Assembly: GCA_947589305.1 (NCBI GenBank)
Contig: CANQAP010000002.1
Coordinates: forward strand, 124,001 to 188,000
Source: an uncultured Lachnospiraceae bacterium
GTDB taxonomy: Bacteria > Bacillota > Clostridia > Lachnospirales > Lachnospiraceae
Reading direction: 5' to 3'
DNA length: 64,000 nt
Numbering within the stretch: position 1 is the first letter of the stretch; the number at the start of each line of letters is the position of its first letter. The position numbers and the translations under genes were made by a program. Shown one piece after another: positions 26,265 to 35,900 of this stretch. The notes beneath the pieces were generated by a model that saw only the letters and a list, made by a program, of their open reading frames with translations, was not told the origin of the DNA and did no database searches.

Positions 26265-27542
26265 ATGGAAAGAAGAATCGAAACGAAATGTATACAGGAC
26301 GGATATCAGCCAAAAAAAGGAGAACCGAGACAGCTTCCGATCATTCAAAGTACAACATTTAAATATGATACCAGTGACGAAATGGGCAGACTGTTTGATT
26401 TGGAGGATGACGGCTACTTTTATACCCGTTTGCAAAATCCGACCAATGATGCGGTAGCGGCTAAGATCTGTTCCATGGAGGGCGGCGTGGCTGCTATGCT
26501 TACTTCATCCGGACAAGCTGCAAACTTTTATGCGATCTTTAATATTTGTGAGGCAGGTGATCACTTTATCGCGTCTTCTTCCATATATGGTGGAACCTAC
26601 AACCTGTTTGGGGTTACCATGAAGAAAATGGGAATTGAGTGTACCTTCATCGATCAGAATCTGCCGGCAGAAGAATTGGAAAAGTATTTTAAGCCGAATA
26701 CAAAGGCAGTCTTTGGAGAAACCATTACCAATCCGACCGTATCCGTATTTGATATAGAGAAATTTGCTACATTGGCACATAAACATGGCGTACCGTTGAT
26801 TGTAGATAATACATTTGCAACTCCGGTAAACTGCCAGCCGTTTTGCTGGGGAGCGGATATTGTGACACATTCCACTACGAAATATATGGACGGTCATGCG
26901 ATCGGAGTAGGCGGTTGTATTGTGGACAGCGGTAATTTTGACTGGATGGCACATAAGGAAAAATATCCCGGACTTACTACGCCGGATGAATCCTACCATG
27001 GAATCGTATATGCGGAACGTTTTGGAAAGGGAGCCTATATCACAAAGGCAACCGCACAGCTCATGCGGGATTTTGGTGCGATTCAATCACCGCAGAATGC
27101 CTTTTACTTGAATATCGGTTTGGAAACGCTTCCGCTTAGGATGAGACAGCATTGCAATAATGCGTTAGCCGTAGCCAAATACTTAAAAGAAAACGATAAG
27201 GTGGCTTGGGTGAGTTATCCGGATTTGGAAGAAGATGAATATCATCCGCTGGCAAAAAAATATCTGCCGAACGGTTCCTGTGGAGTATTGGCATTTGGAT
27301 TAAAAGGCGGACGTGAGACGTCGATCGCATTTATGGATAAATTAAAACTGGCATCCATTGTCACACATGTGGCGGATAGTAAAACGTGTCTGCTGCATCC
27401 GGCAAGTCATACCCATCGGCAGATGACGGATGAGCAACTGAAGGAAGCAGGGGTTGCTCCGGATCTGATTCGTTTATCGGTGGGGATTGAACACGTAGAT
27501 GATATTATTGCAGATTTAGCACAGGCACTCAAACAGATTTAA
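26265..27542 (+). CDS. metY: O-acetylhomoserine sulfhydrylase (Cys/Met PLP enzyme)
   Basis: PLP-dependent Cys/Met metabolism enzyme of 425 residues, probably forming homocysteine (or methionine precursors) from O-acetylhomoserine and sulfide. The PLP lysine is Lys206 in HSTTKYMDGHAIG. Upstream, YTRLQNPTNDAV and SSGQAA bind cofactor phosphate, and VDNTFATPV is the family signature. The length (over 420) and the segment between about 225 and 270 fit the sulfhydrylase branch better than cystathionine gamma-synthase. ATG 26265 follows GAGGAG; an earlier in-frame ATG at 26124 has no ribosome binding site. Exact substrate is inferred. Confidence 0.88.
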   Translation: MERRIETKCIQDGYQPKKGEPRQLPIIQSTTFKYDTSDEMGRLFDLEDDGYFYTRLQNPTNDAVAAKICSMEGGVAAMLTSSGQAANFYAIFNICEAGDHFIASSSIYGGTYNLFGVTMKKMGIECTFIDQNLPAEELEKYFKPNTKAVFGETITNPTVSVFDIEKFATLAHKHGVPLIVDNTFATPVNCQPFCWGADIVTHSTTKYMDGHAIGVGGCIVDSGNFDWMAHKEKYPGLTTPDESYHGIVYAERFGKGAYITKATAQLMRDFGAIQSPQNAFYLNIGLETLPLRMRQHCNNALAVAKYLKENDKVAWVSYPDLEEDEYHPLAKKYLPNGSCGVLAFGLKGGRETSIAFMDKLKLASIVTHVADSKTCLLHPASHTHRQMTDEQLKEAGVAPDLIRLSVGIEHVDDIIADLAQALKQI

Positions 27543-27548
27543 GAACAT

Positions 27549-27589
27549 GGCGGGTATCCACTGAAAGGGTATCCGCCGATTTTATTTGT
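27549..27589 (+). terminator. Terminator after metY
   Basis: 11-bp stem GGCGGGTATCC / GGGTATCCGCC (two G-U pairs) followed by GATTTTATTT. Confidence 0.8.
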
Positions 27590-27683
27590 CGGATCTCACA
27601 GAAAATATATGTTTTACATATAATAAATTCGGATGTCCGTATATGATGCGGATCGCAAACAAGTGTAAGCGGGAGTGAATATA

Positions 27684-28370
27684 ATGAGTAAGGTGTTCTT
27701 AGGCGTAGGGCATGGCGGCAGTGATACGGGAGCGGTCGGTCAACTGGTGGAAAAGGATATTAATTTAAAGATGGCAAAAGCATGTCAGGCATTTTTGAAA
27801 GCAAACGGCGTAGAGGTAAAAATGAGCCGAACCGTGGATGAGGAAGATCCGTTGACGGATGAAATTGCAGAATGCAATGCGTTTCAACCGGATGTGGCAG
27901 TGGATTGCCATAATAATGCCGGTGGCGGTGACGGATTTGAAGTATACTATCATTACAAGGGCGGTCTGAGTAAAACACTGGCGGAAAATATTGAGGCGGA
28001 GGTCAAAGCGATCGGACAAAATAGCAGGGGGATCAAAACAAGACGAAATGATGCGGGAAGCGATTATTATGGTTTTATCCGACAGATACAATGTCCGTCC
28101 GTGATTTGTGAGGGCGTCTTTGTCGATAATGCAAAGGATGCTGCACAGGCGGATACGGACTCCAAGTGCAAAGCGTTTGGAGAAGCGTATGCAAAAGGTA
28201 TTTTGAAAACGTTAGGAATATCCGTCCGACAGCCGGCGGCGCCGCAGCAGGATCCGCCGGATGGCACCTTGTACTATGTTCAGGTAGGAGCCTTTTACAG
28301 TCAAAGCAATGCCAAGGCATTGGTAGAGGAGTTAAAAGCAAAAGGGTATCCGGCAATTATCAAACAATAA
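27684..28370 (+). CDS. N-acetylmuramoyl-L-alanine amidase with SPOR domain
   Basis: Amidase_3-type zinc hydrolase of 228 residues that cuts the peptide from muramic acid in peptidoglycan. Zinc ligands and catalytic residues are seen in GHGGSDTGA, LVEKDIN, DCHNN and ICEGVFVDN. A short SPOR-like domain (YYVQVGAFYSQSNAKALVEE, about residues 193-212) ends the protein and would bind peptidoglycan. There is no obvious signal peptide, as often found for phage-like or sporulation-linked amidases, so the route of export is unclear. ATG 27684 sits 8 bases after GGGAG. Confidence 0.87.
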   Translation: MSKVFLGVGHGGSDTGAVGQLVEKDINLKMAKACQAFLKANGVEVKMSRTVDEEDPLTDEIAECNAFQPDVAVDCHNNAGGGDGFEVYYHYKGGLSKTLAENIEAEVKAIGQNSRGIKTRRNDAGSDYYGFIRQIQCPSVICEGVFVDNAKDAAQADTDSKCKAFGEAYAKGILKTLGISVRQPAAPQQDPPDGTLYYVQVGAFYSQSNAKALVEELKAKGYPAIIKQ

Positions 28371-28399
28371 AACGGATGTGTAAAAATAATGGTATGGGA

Positions 28400-28428
28400 T
28401 TTACATAAGTGAAAGAAAATGATATGAT
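28400..28428 (+). promoter_or_regulatory. Promoter of the DHH gene
   Basis: TTTACA and TATGAT at 17-base spacing, 42 bases ahead of the start. Confidence 0.6.
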
Positions 28429-28470
28429 GATTCACATGAAGAATAGAAAAAACGCGAAAGAGGATAGAAA

Positions 28471-29454
28471 ATGGAATGGAATAAGCTGATCGAAATTTTA
28501 AAAGGACATACGGTTTATATTCAGACGCATAATTTTCCGGATCCGGATGCGATGGCAAGCGCATTGGGATTACAGGTATTTTTACGGCATCATGGAGTAG
28601 AATCTACGATCTGTTATGACGGGAAAATAGAGAAATTAAGTGCCAAACGAATGATAGAGGTATTTAATATCGATATCCGGAATATAGCAGACATTCCGAA
28701 TATGACGCAAAAAGATTATATCGTGACGGTGGATTCCCAAAAATATAATGCGAATATAACGGATTTTATTGGAGAGGAGGTCGCATGTATCGATCATCAT
28801 CCGACGATCATTCCATGTGAGTATCTCTATAAAGACATTCGAATGGTAGGAGCCTGCGCGACATTGATCGCACAGTATTTCAAGGAAAGTCAGACGCCGA
28901 TGGATGTCAATACGGCAACTGCGTTAATGTACGGCTTACGGATCGATACGAATAGTTTTTCCCGTGGCGTTACCAAGCTGGATATTGAGATCTTTGAATA
29001 TCTGTATGATTTTGTGGATGCGGAAAAACTTTCAAAGATGGATAACAGTACAATGGAATTAAAGGACTTACAGGCTTACGGGGCTGCCATTGAGGATATC
29101 CGGATTTTTGACAATCTGGGCTTTGCCGAGATTCCGTTTGATTGTCCGGACGCATTGATTGCCATGGTATCGGATTTTATTTTGAATTTAGATGTTGTGG
29201 AATTCTCAGTCGTATATGCGAATCGGGAAGACGGACTGAAGTTTTCGGTACGGAGTGAATTAAACACATTGGACGCAGGGCAGATTATCGCGGAAGCCTT
29301 GCAGGATATCGGCACCGGAGGCGGACACCCGTCGATGGCGGGCGGATTTATCCCGGTAGATCATGTGGAAAAATTAGGATATTTATACAATCATGAAATT
29401 GAGCGAAGGTTTGTAGCAGCCTGTAGAGAGAAGGGAAAATCAGAATTCAAATGA
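28471..29454 (+). CDS. DHH/DHHA1 phosphoesterase (NrnA-like)
   Basis: A 327-residue phosphoesterase of the family that degrades short oligonucleotides, pAp or cyclic dinucleotide products. The metal-binding motifs are THNFPDPDAMASA (about residues 19-31), a TVDSQ aspartate, CIDHHPT (about 108) and the DHHA1 loop GTGGGHPSMAGG near residue 286. Cytoplasmic. Its last codon overlaps the following membrane gene by 4 bases. Substrate preference cannot be decided here. Confidence 0.88.
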   Translation: MEWNKLIEILKGHTVYIQTHNFPDPDAMASALGLQVFLRHHGVESTICYDGKIEKLSAKRMIEVFNIDIRNIADIPNMTQKDYIVTVDSQKYNANITDFIGEEVACIDHHPTIIPCEYLYKDIRMVGACATLIAQYFKESQTPMDVNTATALMYGLRIDTNSFSRGVTKLDIEIFEYLYDFVDAEKLSKMDNSTMELKDLQAYGAAIEDIRIFDNLGFAEIPFDCPDALIAMVSDFILNLDVVEFSVVYANREDGLKFSVRSELNTLDAGQIIAEALQDIGTGGGHPSMAGGFIPVDHVEKLGYLYNHEIERRFVAACREKGKSEFK

Positions 29455-30083
29455 TAAAGGCATGGATTTTGAAAATCATTGTGGCGATCTGTATGACGCT
29501 GACGGTGGTTGCTGCATCGGTATTGTTACTACTGCCAAGATGTGAATGGTACCACACGCTGTATGAGCGTCAGGCAATGGAGGATCAGAGTGGGATATCC
29601 TCCTTTGAAGCGGGTCTGAACTATGATTTGATCTTGGATCAGATTACGGGAAAAGAGGAGATCACCGGCATGGCAACCTATGTCTCCAGCACGGATCTAT
29701 TGCAAAAAATCCGTAAGCTGCAGATTGTGTATCAGACATGTCAATGGATAGGCGGTATCGGGTGTCTCTTGTCGATTCTCGGATTAGTGATCCTACGAAA
29801 GCAGAAATGGTATGAAGCGTTAGGCATCGGAGGATATATCACGATTGCAAGCGGGATTCTGCCGTTATTGATCATAGGTCTTGTGAAACCGTGGCGTCAG
29901 TTTGTTATGGAAAGCCAATATCATGTTTTGTTGCAGCAGGATCCGTTATTGGTCTCTATGCTGCCGGAGCATTGGGCGTTTTATATGGTACTGACCGGAA
30001 TCGGCTTTATTTTGATGATGGGTATTGCAATCCTGTTATTACATTTCGGAAGCCGGAAAGAATATAAGCCGCATCAATTCTGA
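29451..30083 (+). CDS. Integral membrane protein, four predicted helices
   Basis: A 210-residue protein. Helices are at about residues 7-28, 97-113, 125-145 and 178-198, with an extracytoplasmic loop between the first two. The layout is like the DUF1461/TIGR01906 clostridial membrane family, but I cannot confirm that. The start overlaps the DHH stop (ATGA), so the pair is coupled. Function unknown. Confidence 0.7.
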   Translation: MIKAWILKIIVAICMTLTVVAASVLLLLPRCEWYHTLYERQAMEDQSGISSFEAGLNYDLILDQITGKEEITGMATYVSSTDLLQKIRKLQIVYQTCQWIGGIGCLLSILGLVILRKQKWYEALGIGGYITIASGILPLLIIGLVKPWRQFVMESQYHVLLQQDPLLVSMLPEHWAFYMVLTGIGFILMMGIAILLLHFGSRKEYKPHQF

Positions 30084-30114
30084 TCGGCAAAGTAAGAAGA
30101 TTGGGTGAAATGAG

Positions 30115-30145
30115 AAAGAGCATACACAGTGGTGTATGCTCTTTT
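30115..30145. terminator. Terminator between convergent genes
   Basis: 13-bp perfect stem AAAGAGCATACAC / GTGTATGCTCTTT with a 4-base loop; works for the plus-strand transcript (TTTT follows) and is placed to stop the minus-strand purine transcript as well. Confidence 0.85.
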
Positions 30146-30165
30146 GGATAGACGCTGCCGTCTGA

Positions 30166-31344
30166 TTAATGATGGAACAATCGAATTCCGGTAAATGCCA
30201 TTACCATATCGTATTGATCACAGCAGGCGATCACTAAATCGTCCCGAACGGAACCGCCGGGCTGTGCAATGTATTTGACACCGCTCTTATAGGCGCGTTC
30301 AATATTGTCAGAGAATGGGAAAAATGCGTCCGACCCAAGAGTGACATTTTGATTGCCGTCCAGCCATGCCCGTTTTTCTTCTCTGGTGAAAACCGGAGGT
30401 TTTACACGAAACCGTTTTTGCCATTCGCCTTCCCGTAAAATATCTTCATATTCATCACCGATGTAGACATCGATGGCATTGTCACGGTCTGCACGTCCGA
30501 GGTTTTCTACAAATTGCAGATTCATGACCTGAGGGGATTGCCTTAAATACCAGTTGTCTGCTTTTTGTCCGGCTAATCGGGTACAATGGATGCGGGATTG
30601 TTGTCCGGCACCGATGCCGATCGCCTGTCCGTCTTTGACATAGCAGACGGAGTTTGATTGTGTATATTTTAACGTGATCAGTGCAATTTTAATGTCGATC
30701 AGAGCGGATTCCGGGATGGTTTGATTCTTGGTTACGATATTGGATAATAGATCGGCATCAATATTTAATTCATTTCTTCCCTGCTCAAAAGTGATGCCAT
30801 ACACTTGTTTCCGTTCTAATTCTTCAGGAACATAAGCAGGATCGATCTGAATAATGTTATAGTTGCCTTTTTTCTTTTGCTTCAATAATGCTAAGGCTTC
30901 ATCCGTATAGGCAGGAGCGATGACACCATCGGACACTTCCCGTTTGATCAAACGGGCGGTATCTGCATCGCAGGTATCAGAAAGTGCAATGAAGTCTCCG
31001 AAAGAAGACATGCGATCTGCGCCTCTTGCCCTTGCATAAGCACATGCCAAAGGAGATAAAGGACCTAGATCATCTACCCAGTATATTTTTGCAAGCGTAT
31101 CCGTGAGCGGAAGACCGACTGCGGCTCCGGCTGGAGATACATGTTTAAAAGAGGTGGCAGCAGGAAGACCGGTCGCTTCCTTTAATTCTTTTACAAGCTG
31201 CCAACCGTTAAAAGCATCCAAAAAATTAATATAGCCCGGTTTACCGTTTAAGACGGTTACCGGAAGATCGCTTCCGTCCTCCATAAAAATCCGCGATGGT
31301 TTCTGATTCGGGTTGCATCCATATTTTAATTGTATTTCGTTCAT
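30166..31344 (-). CDS. AICAR transformylase (unfused PurH formyltransferase)
   Basis: Phosphoribosylaminoimidazolecarboxamide formyltransferase of 392 residues, the tenth step of purine synthesis, using 10-formyl-THF. The sequence aligns in character with the C-terminal domain of PurH: FKHVSPAGAAVGLPL, TQSNSVCYVKDGQAIGIGAGQQSR and GSDAFFPFSDNI with the substrate-binding residues. The cyclohydrolase domain is absent; that role falls to the gene just upstream. AAGGAGG precedes the start. Confidence 0.9.
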   Translation of the reverse strand: MNEIQLKYGCNPNQKPSRIFMEDGSDLPVTVLNGKPGYINFLDAFNGWQLVKELKEATGLPAATSFKHVSPAGAAVGLPLTDTLAKIYWVDDLGPLSPLACAYARARGADRMSSFGDFIALSDTCDADTARLIKREVSDGVIAPAYTDEALALLKQKKKGNYNIIQIDPAYVPEELERKQVYGITFEQGRNELNIDADLLSNIVTKNQTIPESALIDIKIALITLKYTQSNSVCYVKDGQAIGIGAGQQSRIHCTRLAGQKADNWYLRQSPQVMNLQFVENLGRADRDNAIDVYIGDEYEDILREGEWQKRFRVKPPVFTREEKRAWLDGNQNVTLGSDAFFPFSDNIERAYKSGVKYIAQPGGSVRDDLVIACCDQYDMVMAFTGIRLFHH

Positions 31345-31364
31345 GGCATCCTCCTTGGATTGTA

Positions 31365-32081
31365 TTAGGCTTTGTTTTTATTGATGATACGTGTTTCATA
31401 TGTATTGACCGTCAGATCGATGAAACGTACAAATAAAGAAACTTTATTTTCTTCATTCAAACTGTTCCATAGCATCGTGGTAAACGCATCGATATCGTTC
31501 GGGATCTCTACCGGCTTTGGTTCTCCTTCAAAACTTGGGAGCGGTTCTTCATTACGGGCGTAGGTATGGATAAAATGTCCTTGCCCATTGATCGGATTCT
31601 CATAAGTAAAAGTATAGCGGTTACAGGCTTCCGGATTGCCGTTGTCGCTTTTTAAAATAGAAAGCGCATAATGGAACTGTCCGTGTTCTGCTTGAAGAAT
31701 ACCGGAAATGCGAGGGGTATAGTTCGGACCGTCCGGTTCAAACTTCCGGGAACGCAAGGATTGTTCAAAGGTCAGGTGATCGCTCAGCCCCTGATAAATG
31801 GTATCTGTCTGATCGCCGTTCGTTACGATGGTCTGATTGCCAAGTACGCGGACAGGGGCATAGATGATCAGGCTAGGGTCTTCCATCTTGGAAGGATCGA
31901 AAGCTTCGGTACGAATCCCTTCGCCTTCGGTTACAAAAATACGGTTGCGGCTGTTCACACTTCGACCCATGATGAAATAAGCCGTGACGGCTTTCGTGCC
32001 GTCTGCGGATTTGCCAATGATGATTCCGCGTCCGGGATAGGAATGGCTTTTGAGTTCCTGTTCCAATGATAACACCTTCAT
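31365..32081 (-). CDS. purO: IMP cyclohydrolase, PurO type
   Basis: A 238-residue protein of the stand-alone IMP cyclohydrolase family first known from archaea, closing FAICAR to IMP. Family-like segments are YPGRGIIIGKSADG near the start and YFIMGRSVNSRNR, followed by the LIIYAPVR strand. It sits 20 bases before the AICAR transformylase gene; together they supply the two steps normally done by fused PurH. AGGAGGAAC lies before the ATG. The symbol is by family resemblance. Confidence 0.85.
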   Translation of the reverse strand: MKVLSLEQELKSHSYPGRGIIIGKSADGTKAVTAYFIMGRSVNSRNRIFVTEGEGIRTEAFDPSKMEDPSLIIYAPVRVLGNQTIVTNGDQTDTIYQGLSDHLTFEQSLRSRKFEPDGPNYTPRISGILQAEHGQFHYALSILKSDNGNPEACNRYTFTYENPINGQGHFIHTYARNEEPLPSFEGEPKPVEIPNDIDAFTTMLWNSLNEENKVSLFVRFIDLTVNTYETRIINKNKA

Positions 32082-32119
32082 GATTGTTCCTCCTTCTGAA
32101 TGACAGGCGGATCATGATT

Positions 32120-32151
32120 TAAAATAAAAAAATGCGAATATCAGTTTTCGC
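32120..32151 (-). promoter_or_regulatory. Hairpin with T run in the purO leader
   Basis: Read on the minus strand, GCGAA / TTCGC form a short stem followed by ATTTTTTTATTTT, about 50 bases before purO. No gene lies upstream on this strand, so it may be a leader attenuator. The stem is only 5 bp, so support is weak. Confidence 0.3.
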
Positions 32152-32277
32152 CCATCATTTTTCTATGGTTATCTTATCGAAAACGGCATGGAAATGCAAG
32201 AGAAAAAACAGACTTCTGTCTAAATTTGAAAAAAACAGACAGAAACTTTGACAAGAATGAAAAAATCAATTTAGGAC

Positions 32278-32306
32278 TTGAAAAAATCCTGCGTTTTAAC
32301 TATAAT
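32278..32306 (+). promoter_or_regulatory. Promoter of the cold-shock gene
   Basis: TTGAAA and TATAAT, 17 bases apart. The start codon is about 100 bases away, giving a long leader as usual for cold-shock genes. Confidence 0.8.
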
Positions 32307-32412
32307 AAGTTGGAATTAGACAAAGGTGTGCAGCGAATATGCTGTGTACCTTTTTCTGCATTTTCACTAGCATCGGAATCGATGATTTGGTTTAGGAAGT
32401 GGAGGTATTAAC

Positions 32413-32616
32413 ATGAAAACAGGAACTGTAAAATGGTTTAATGCAAAAAAAGGATACGGCTTTATCAATGACGAGGAAGGAAAGGATATTTTCGTACATT
32501 TCTCTGCATTAGATATGCCGGGATTCAAAGTATTAGAAGAAGGTGACAAGGTAGAATTTGAAGTTGTGGAAGGCGATAAGGGACCGCAGGCGGCAAATGT
32601 TGTGAAGGTTTCATAG
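32413..32616 (+). CDS. Cold-shock protein (CspA family)
   Basis: Single cold-shock domain of 67 residues that binds single-stranded RNA/DNA. RNP1 (KKGYGFI) and RNP2 (DIFVHF) are intact and the start [18 protein letters not shown] is typical. GGAGG lies 7 bases upstream. Confidence 0.96.
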   Translation: MKTGTVKWFNAKKGYGFINDEEGKDIFVHFSALDMPGFKVLEEGDKVEFEVVEGDKGPQAANVVKVS

Positions 32617-32660
32617 ACCGCTGGATCGCCGAAACAGAACATAAAAGCATATATCAAACA

Positions 32661-32704
32661 CAGCAGGCTTTGTGAGTGATTCTCATCAGAGCCTGCTGTT
32701 TTGC
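32661..32704 (+). terminator. Terminator after the cold-shock gene
   Basis: Stem CAGCAGGCT / AGCCTGCTG (9 bp, with further pairing inside the loop) followed by TTTTGCTT. Confidence 0.85.
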
Positions 32705-32851
32705 TTGGACAGTGGAGAATTCTTGTCTGAATAGCGACATCGTACATCTATCCTTGTGACGTTTCAATGTATGGATGTCTATAATCTTATCATACCATTC
32801 TTACATATTATCATGAATATAGCAAATTTTCATATATTATCATAGTAATAT

Positions 32852-32880
32852 TTCACAAATCATTAAAAAAGTGTTATAAT
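32852..32880 (+). promoter_or_regulatory. Promoter of the surface-protein gene
   Basis: TTCACA and TATAAT at 17-base spacing, 29 bases before the ATG at 32909. Three copies of TTATCAT lie just upstream (32787, 32808, 32837). Confidence 0.75.
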
Positions 32881-32908
32881 ATGATATATTAATATAGGAG
32901 GTCAGACT

Positions 32909-35900
32909 ATGAAAAAGAAAAAAAAGAATCAAACATTCGGTTGCTCTGCTTGCCGTTGCGTTGATCACGATTTTATTGACAAACAGAATCGAGCATAATG
33001 TTGACCGATCCGAATATATTTATGCCCAAACTGCGCAGACACCAGTTTCGGCAGCTTATGATATTGTTACTGAAGATGACGGTACGTATGTTATAGATCT
33101 GAGCCAGATCAATATAGATGTGGACAGTGTGGAAGGAAGACAGTTGCTTCTCCAAGAAGATTGTATAGATATGTTTGTTCACAAGACCACGACAAATGGA
33201 TTGGCTGACATTGATATTTCTATCGATGTCCATTCCGGCTACAAGGTAAGACTAATCGGTACACTACATGTATCCGGTTCGTGCAGAAGGGTTGTCTTCC
33301 AGATTGATAACGAAGGTGATATCACGGATTTTGACTGCAGTGTTTCTGGATGCACATCAATTGGATTGTACAATTATGGAACGATCAGCGGCGGCACATA
33401 TGATAGTAATGTTAATGTGGTAAATAAAAGTGGTGGCATAATAGCAGGGGGAAATTTTAAGGATTGTGATATTGATAACGAAGGAACAATAAAAGGTGGC
33501 ACGTTTTCCGTTTCGGTTTTTTTTAACTGGCAGTCCGGCGAAATCAGCGGTGGCTCATTTTCCGTTGAAAAATTTTTGAATTACAACCAAATTACCGGTG
33601 GAGATTTCAGAGGGGTATCCGAAATACAATGGTGGAACGGCTCTGTGACCGGTGGTATTTTCAATGAAGGAGCAAACATACCCAAGGAATCTTCCTGCAT
33701 TTACTGGAATGAGGGAACAAAGACTTACACTGTTCAAGGGAATGTAACGCTTCATGAACCGCTGGAAATAGGTGATGGCGAAACGCTTGTTATCGAAAAG
33801 AACGCGAAATTGATTGATCCAAATGGATTGCTTGAAGTTGCAGACGGCGGGATTATAAATGATTTATCCGGTTATATTGATATCAATTATTATGACCCTT
33901 TGAATAAATGCACGCTCACTCAGACTGAGGCAAGGGAAATAGACGGAACATTTACTGAATTAACAGACGGCTGGTATGTGGTGAATGGCAATATTCATCT
34001 TTCAGACCGCATAAAAATATCGGGCAATGTTAATATTATCCTTGTTGACGGAGCATGCCTTGATTGCTCAAATGGTATAAACGTATGTGGTGATGATTCA
34101 CTTACCATATGGGGACAGAGTGCTGATTATGAAAGCAATGGAAAACTGATTGCACGCGGCGGTGCCGATCAAGCCGGTATCGGCGGTAACAAAGGTGAAA
34201 GCAGCGGTCTGATCACCATTAACGGCGGTTATATAAGTTCTGAAGGAGGTCAGAATGACGGAGCAGGTATTGGCGGCGGAGATCATGGGGACGGCACAGT
34301 TGTCATTAACGGAGGCATTGTGATATCACAGGGCGCTATGTTGGCTGCCGGACTTGGCGGAGGCTTAGCAGGTAAAGGAAGCGTAACTATAACAGGCGGT
34401 ATGGTAGCCGCACGCGGTGGTTTAGGAAGCGGATCAGGTATCGGCGGTGGCTGTGACGGCTCGGGAGAAGTTCGGATTTCAGGTGGTAATGTCATAGCGG
34501 AAGGACATGATAAGGCGGCAGGTATAGGCGGAGGTCAAGGCTGCAAAGGAAATGTTGAGATCACTGGCGGAGAAGTACGTGCTTACGGAGGTTCTTACGG
34601 ATATGATATAGGTGACGGTATCAATAGTGATAAATCCGATATTTCGGATAAAGGAAGTTTTTCGACAGGTAAAAACGGGAATCCGGTTATTCACGGTAGT
34701 GTTTCTGACGTTTCGGGCAGGGAAGAATGGCATGGCATTGTAGACAACACGGTATATGGAGATGTTGTGCTTGAAAATGACTATACGGTCGAATCGGGAG
34801 AAACATTAGTGATTCCTGATGGTTCTAAGCTGACGGTATCAGAACATGTCACGCTTACCAATAAAGGCAATGTACAAAACAGCGGAACGCTGGATAATAA
34901 GGGGACTGTTAAAAATCAAGGTGCTATTGAAAATACCGAAAGCGGTACAATGACTAATCATAATGAATTTACCAATGACGGAACGATCACCAACAGCGGT
35001 TCATTTGAGAATGCCGAAAACAGCACGTTCACCAACAATCATGTAATGACTAATTCGGGAGATGTCACCAACAGCGGCAGTATGACAAATAATGGTGAAA
35101 TAAAAAATACTGCGGAAAGCAAATTTGAAAATAAAGCAACAGGAATCTTGGAAAACAACAAGGATTTTGTAAATGAACCGGGGGCAGAGTATCAGAACAG
35201 AGGTACGGTTAAACAAAAGTCCTACACAGTAACATTTGTATGCGATGATCAAGTAATATCGGAGCAAACAATCCATTATGGTGAAATGGCGGAACTGCCG
35301 GAAATAGACGAAAAAGCAGGTTTTTGGCTGGACGGCTGGTATACAGACAAGGAGTTTGCAAACAAATGGGATTTTGAAAACTATACGATAGATGGAAATC
35401 TGACGCTTTATGCAAGATGGATTGAAAATGGAAAGATTTCATGTGAAGCAGATGATGACAATATTCTGGAAGCGTCATTATCAATGACGCCCGAAGAATT
35501 ATCGGAGGCGGTTCTTGATGATGAGGAAAGGCGTCTTTTAGCAGAAGGTGAGAATATACAGATTATTTTGGATATCGAGGATGGCTCTGTTTCTGAACAG
35601 GAAGCACAACTCATAAATAACAGTATATCCGATTATAACATTTACAGATATTACGACATAGAAATTTCAAAGGTGATAGGTAGCAGCACCAAAAATATAC
35701 ATGAAACCAATAAACCTGTTTGCATAACGATTGCTCTTCCGGATGAAATCAGCAAGATTCCGAATAGAAAGTTTATACTTTACCGACTTCATGACGGTGA
35801 GATAGAGGCTTTGGGTGATATGGACAGTAACGAAAAAACATATACTTTCGAAAGCGATCGGTTTTCAATTTATATACTAACATATAAGGATTGGATATAT

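Noticed and set aside
26505-27086. Minus-strand frame inside metY
   Set aside because: Shadow of a well supported PLP enzyme gene; no ribosome binding site.
32918-32926. Programmed -1 frameshift on A-AAA-AAG in the surface gene
   Set aside because: The heptamer is present, but a -1 shift leads to the third frame, not to the long frame. A loss of one base or gain of two is needed.
32909-32998. 29-codon peptide from ATG 32909 as a regulatory leader peptide
   Set aside because: It is explained better as the front of the frameshifted surface protein, since a one-base change yields a typical signal peptide.
33400-34640. CRISPR-like or tandem DNA repeats in the glycine-rich region
   Set aside because: Repetition is at protein level (GIGGG, ITGG) with varied codons and spacing; no equal repeats with spacers. 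No CRISPR array was seen anywhere in the window.
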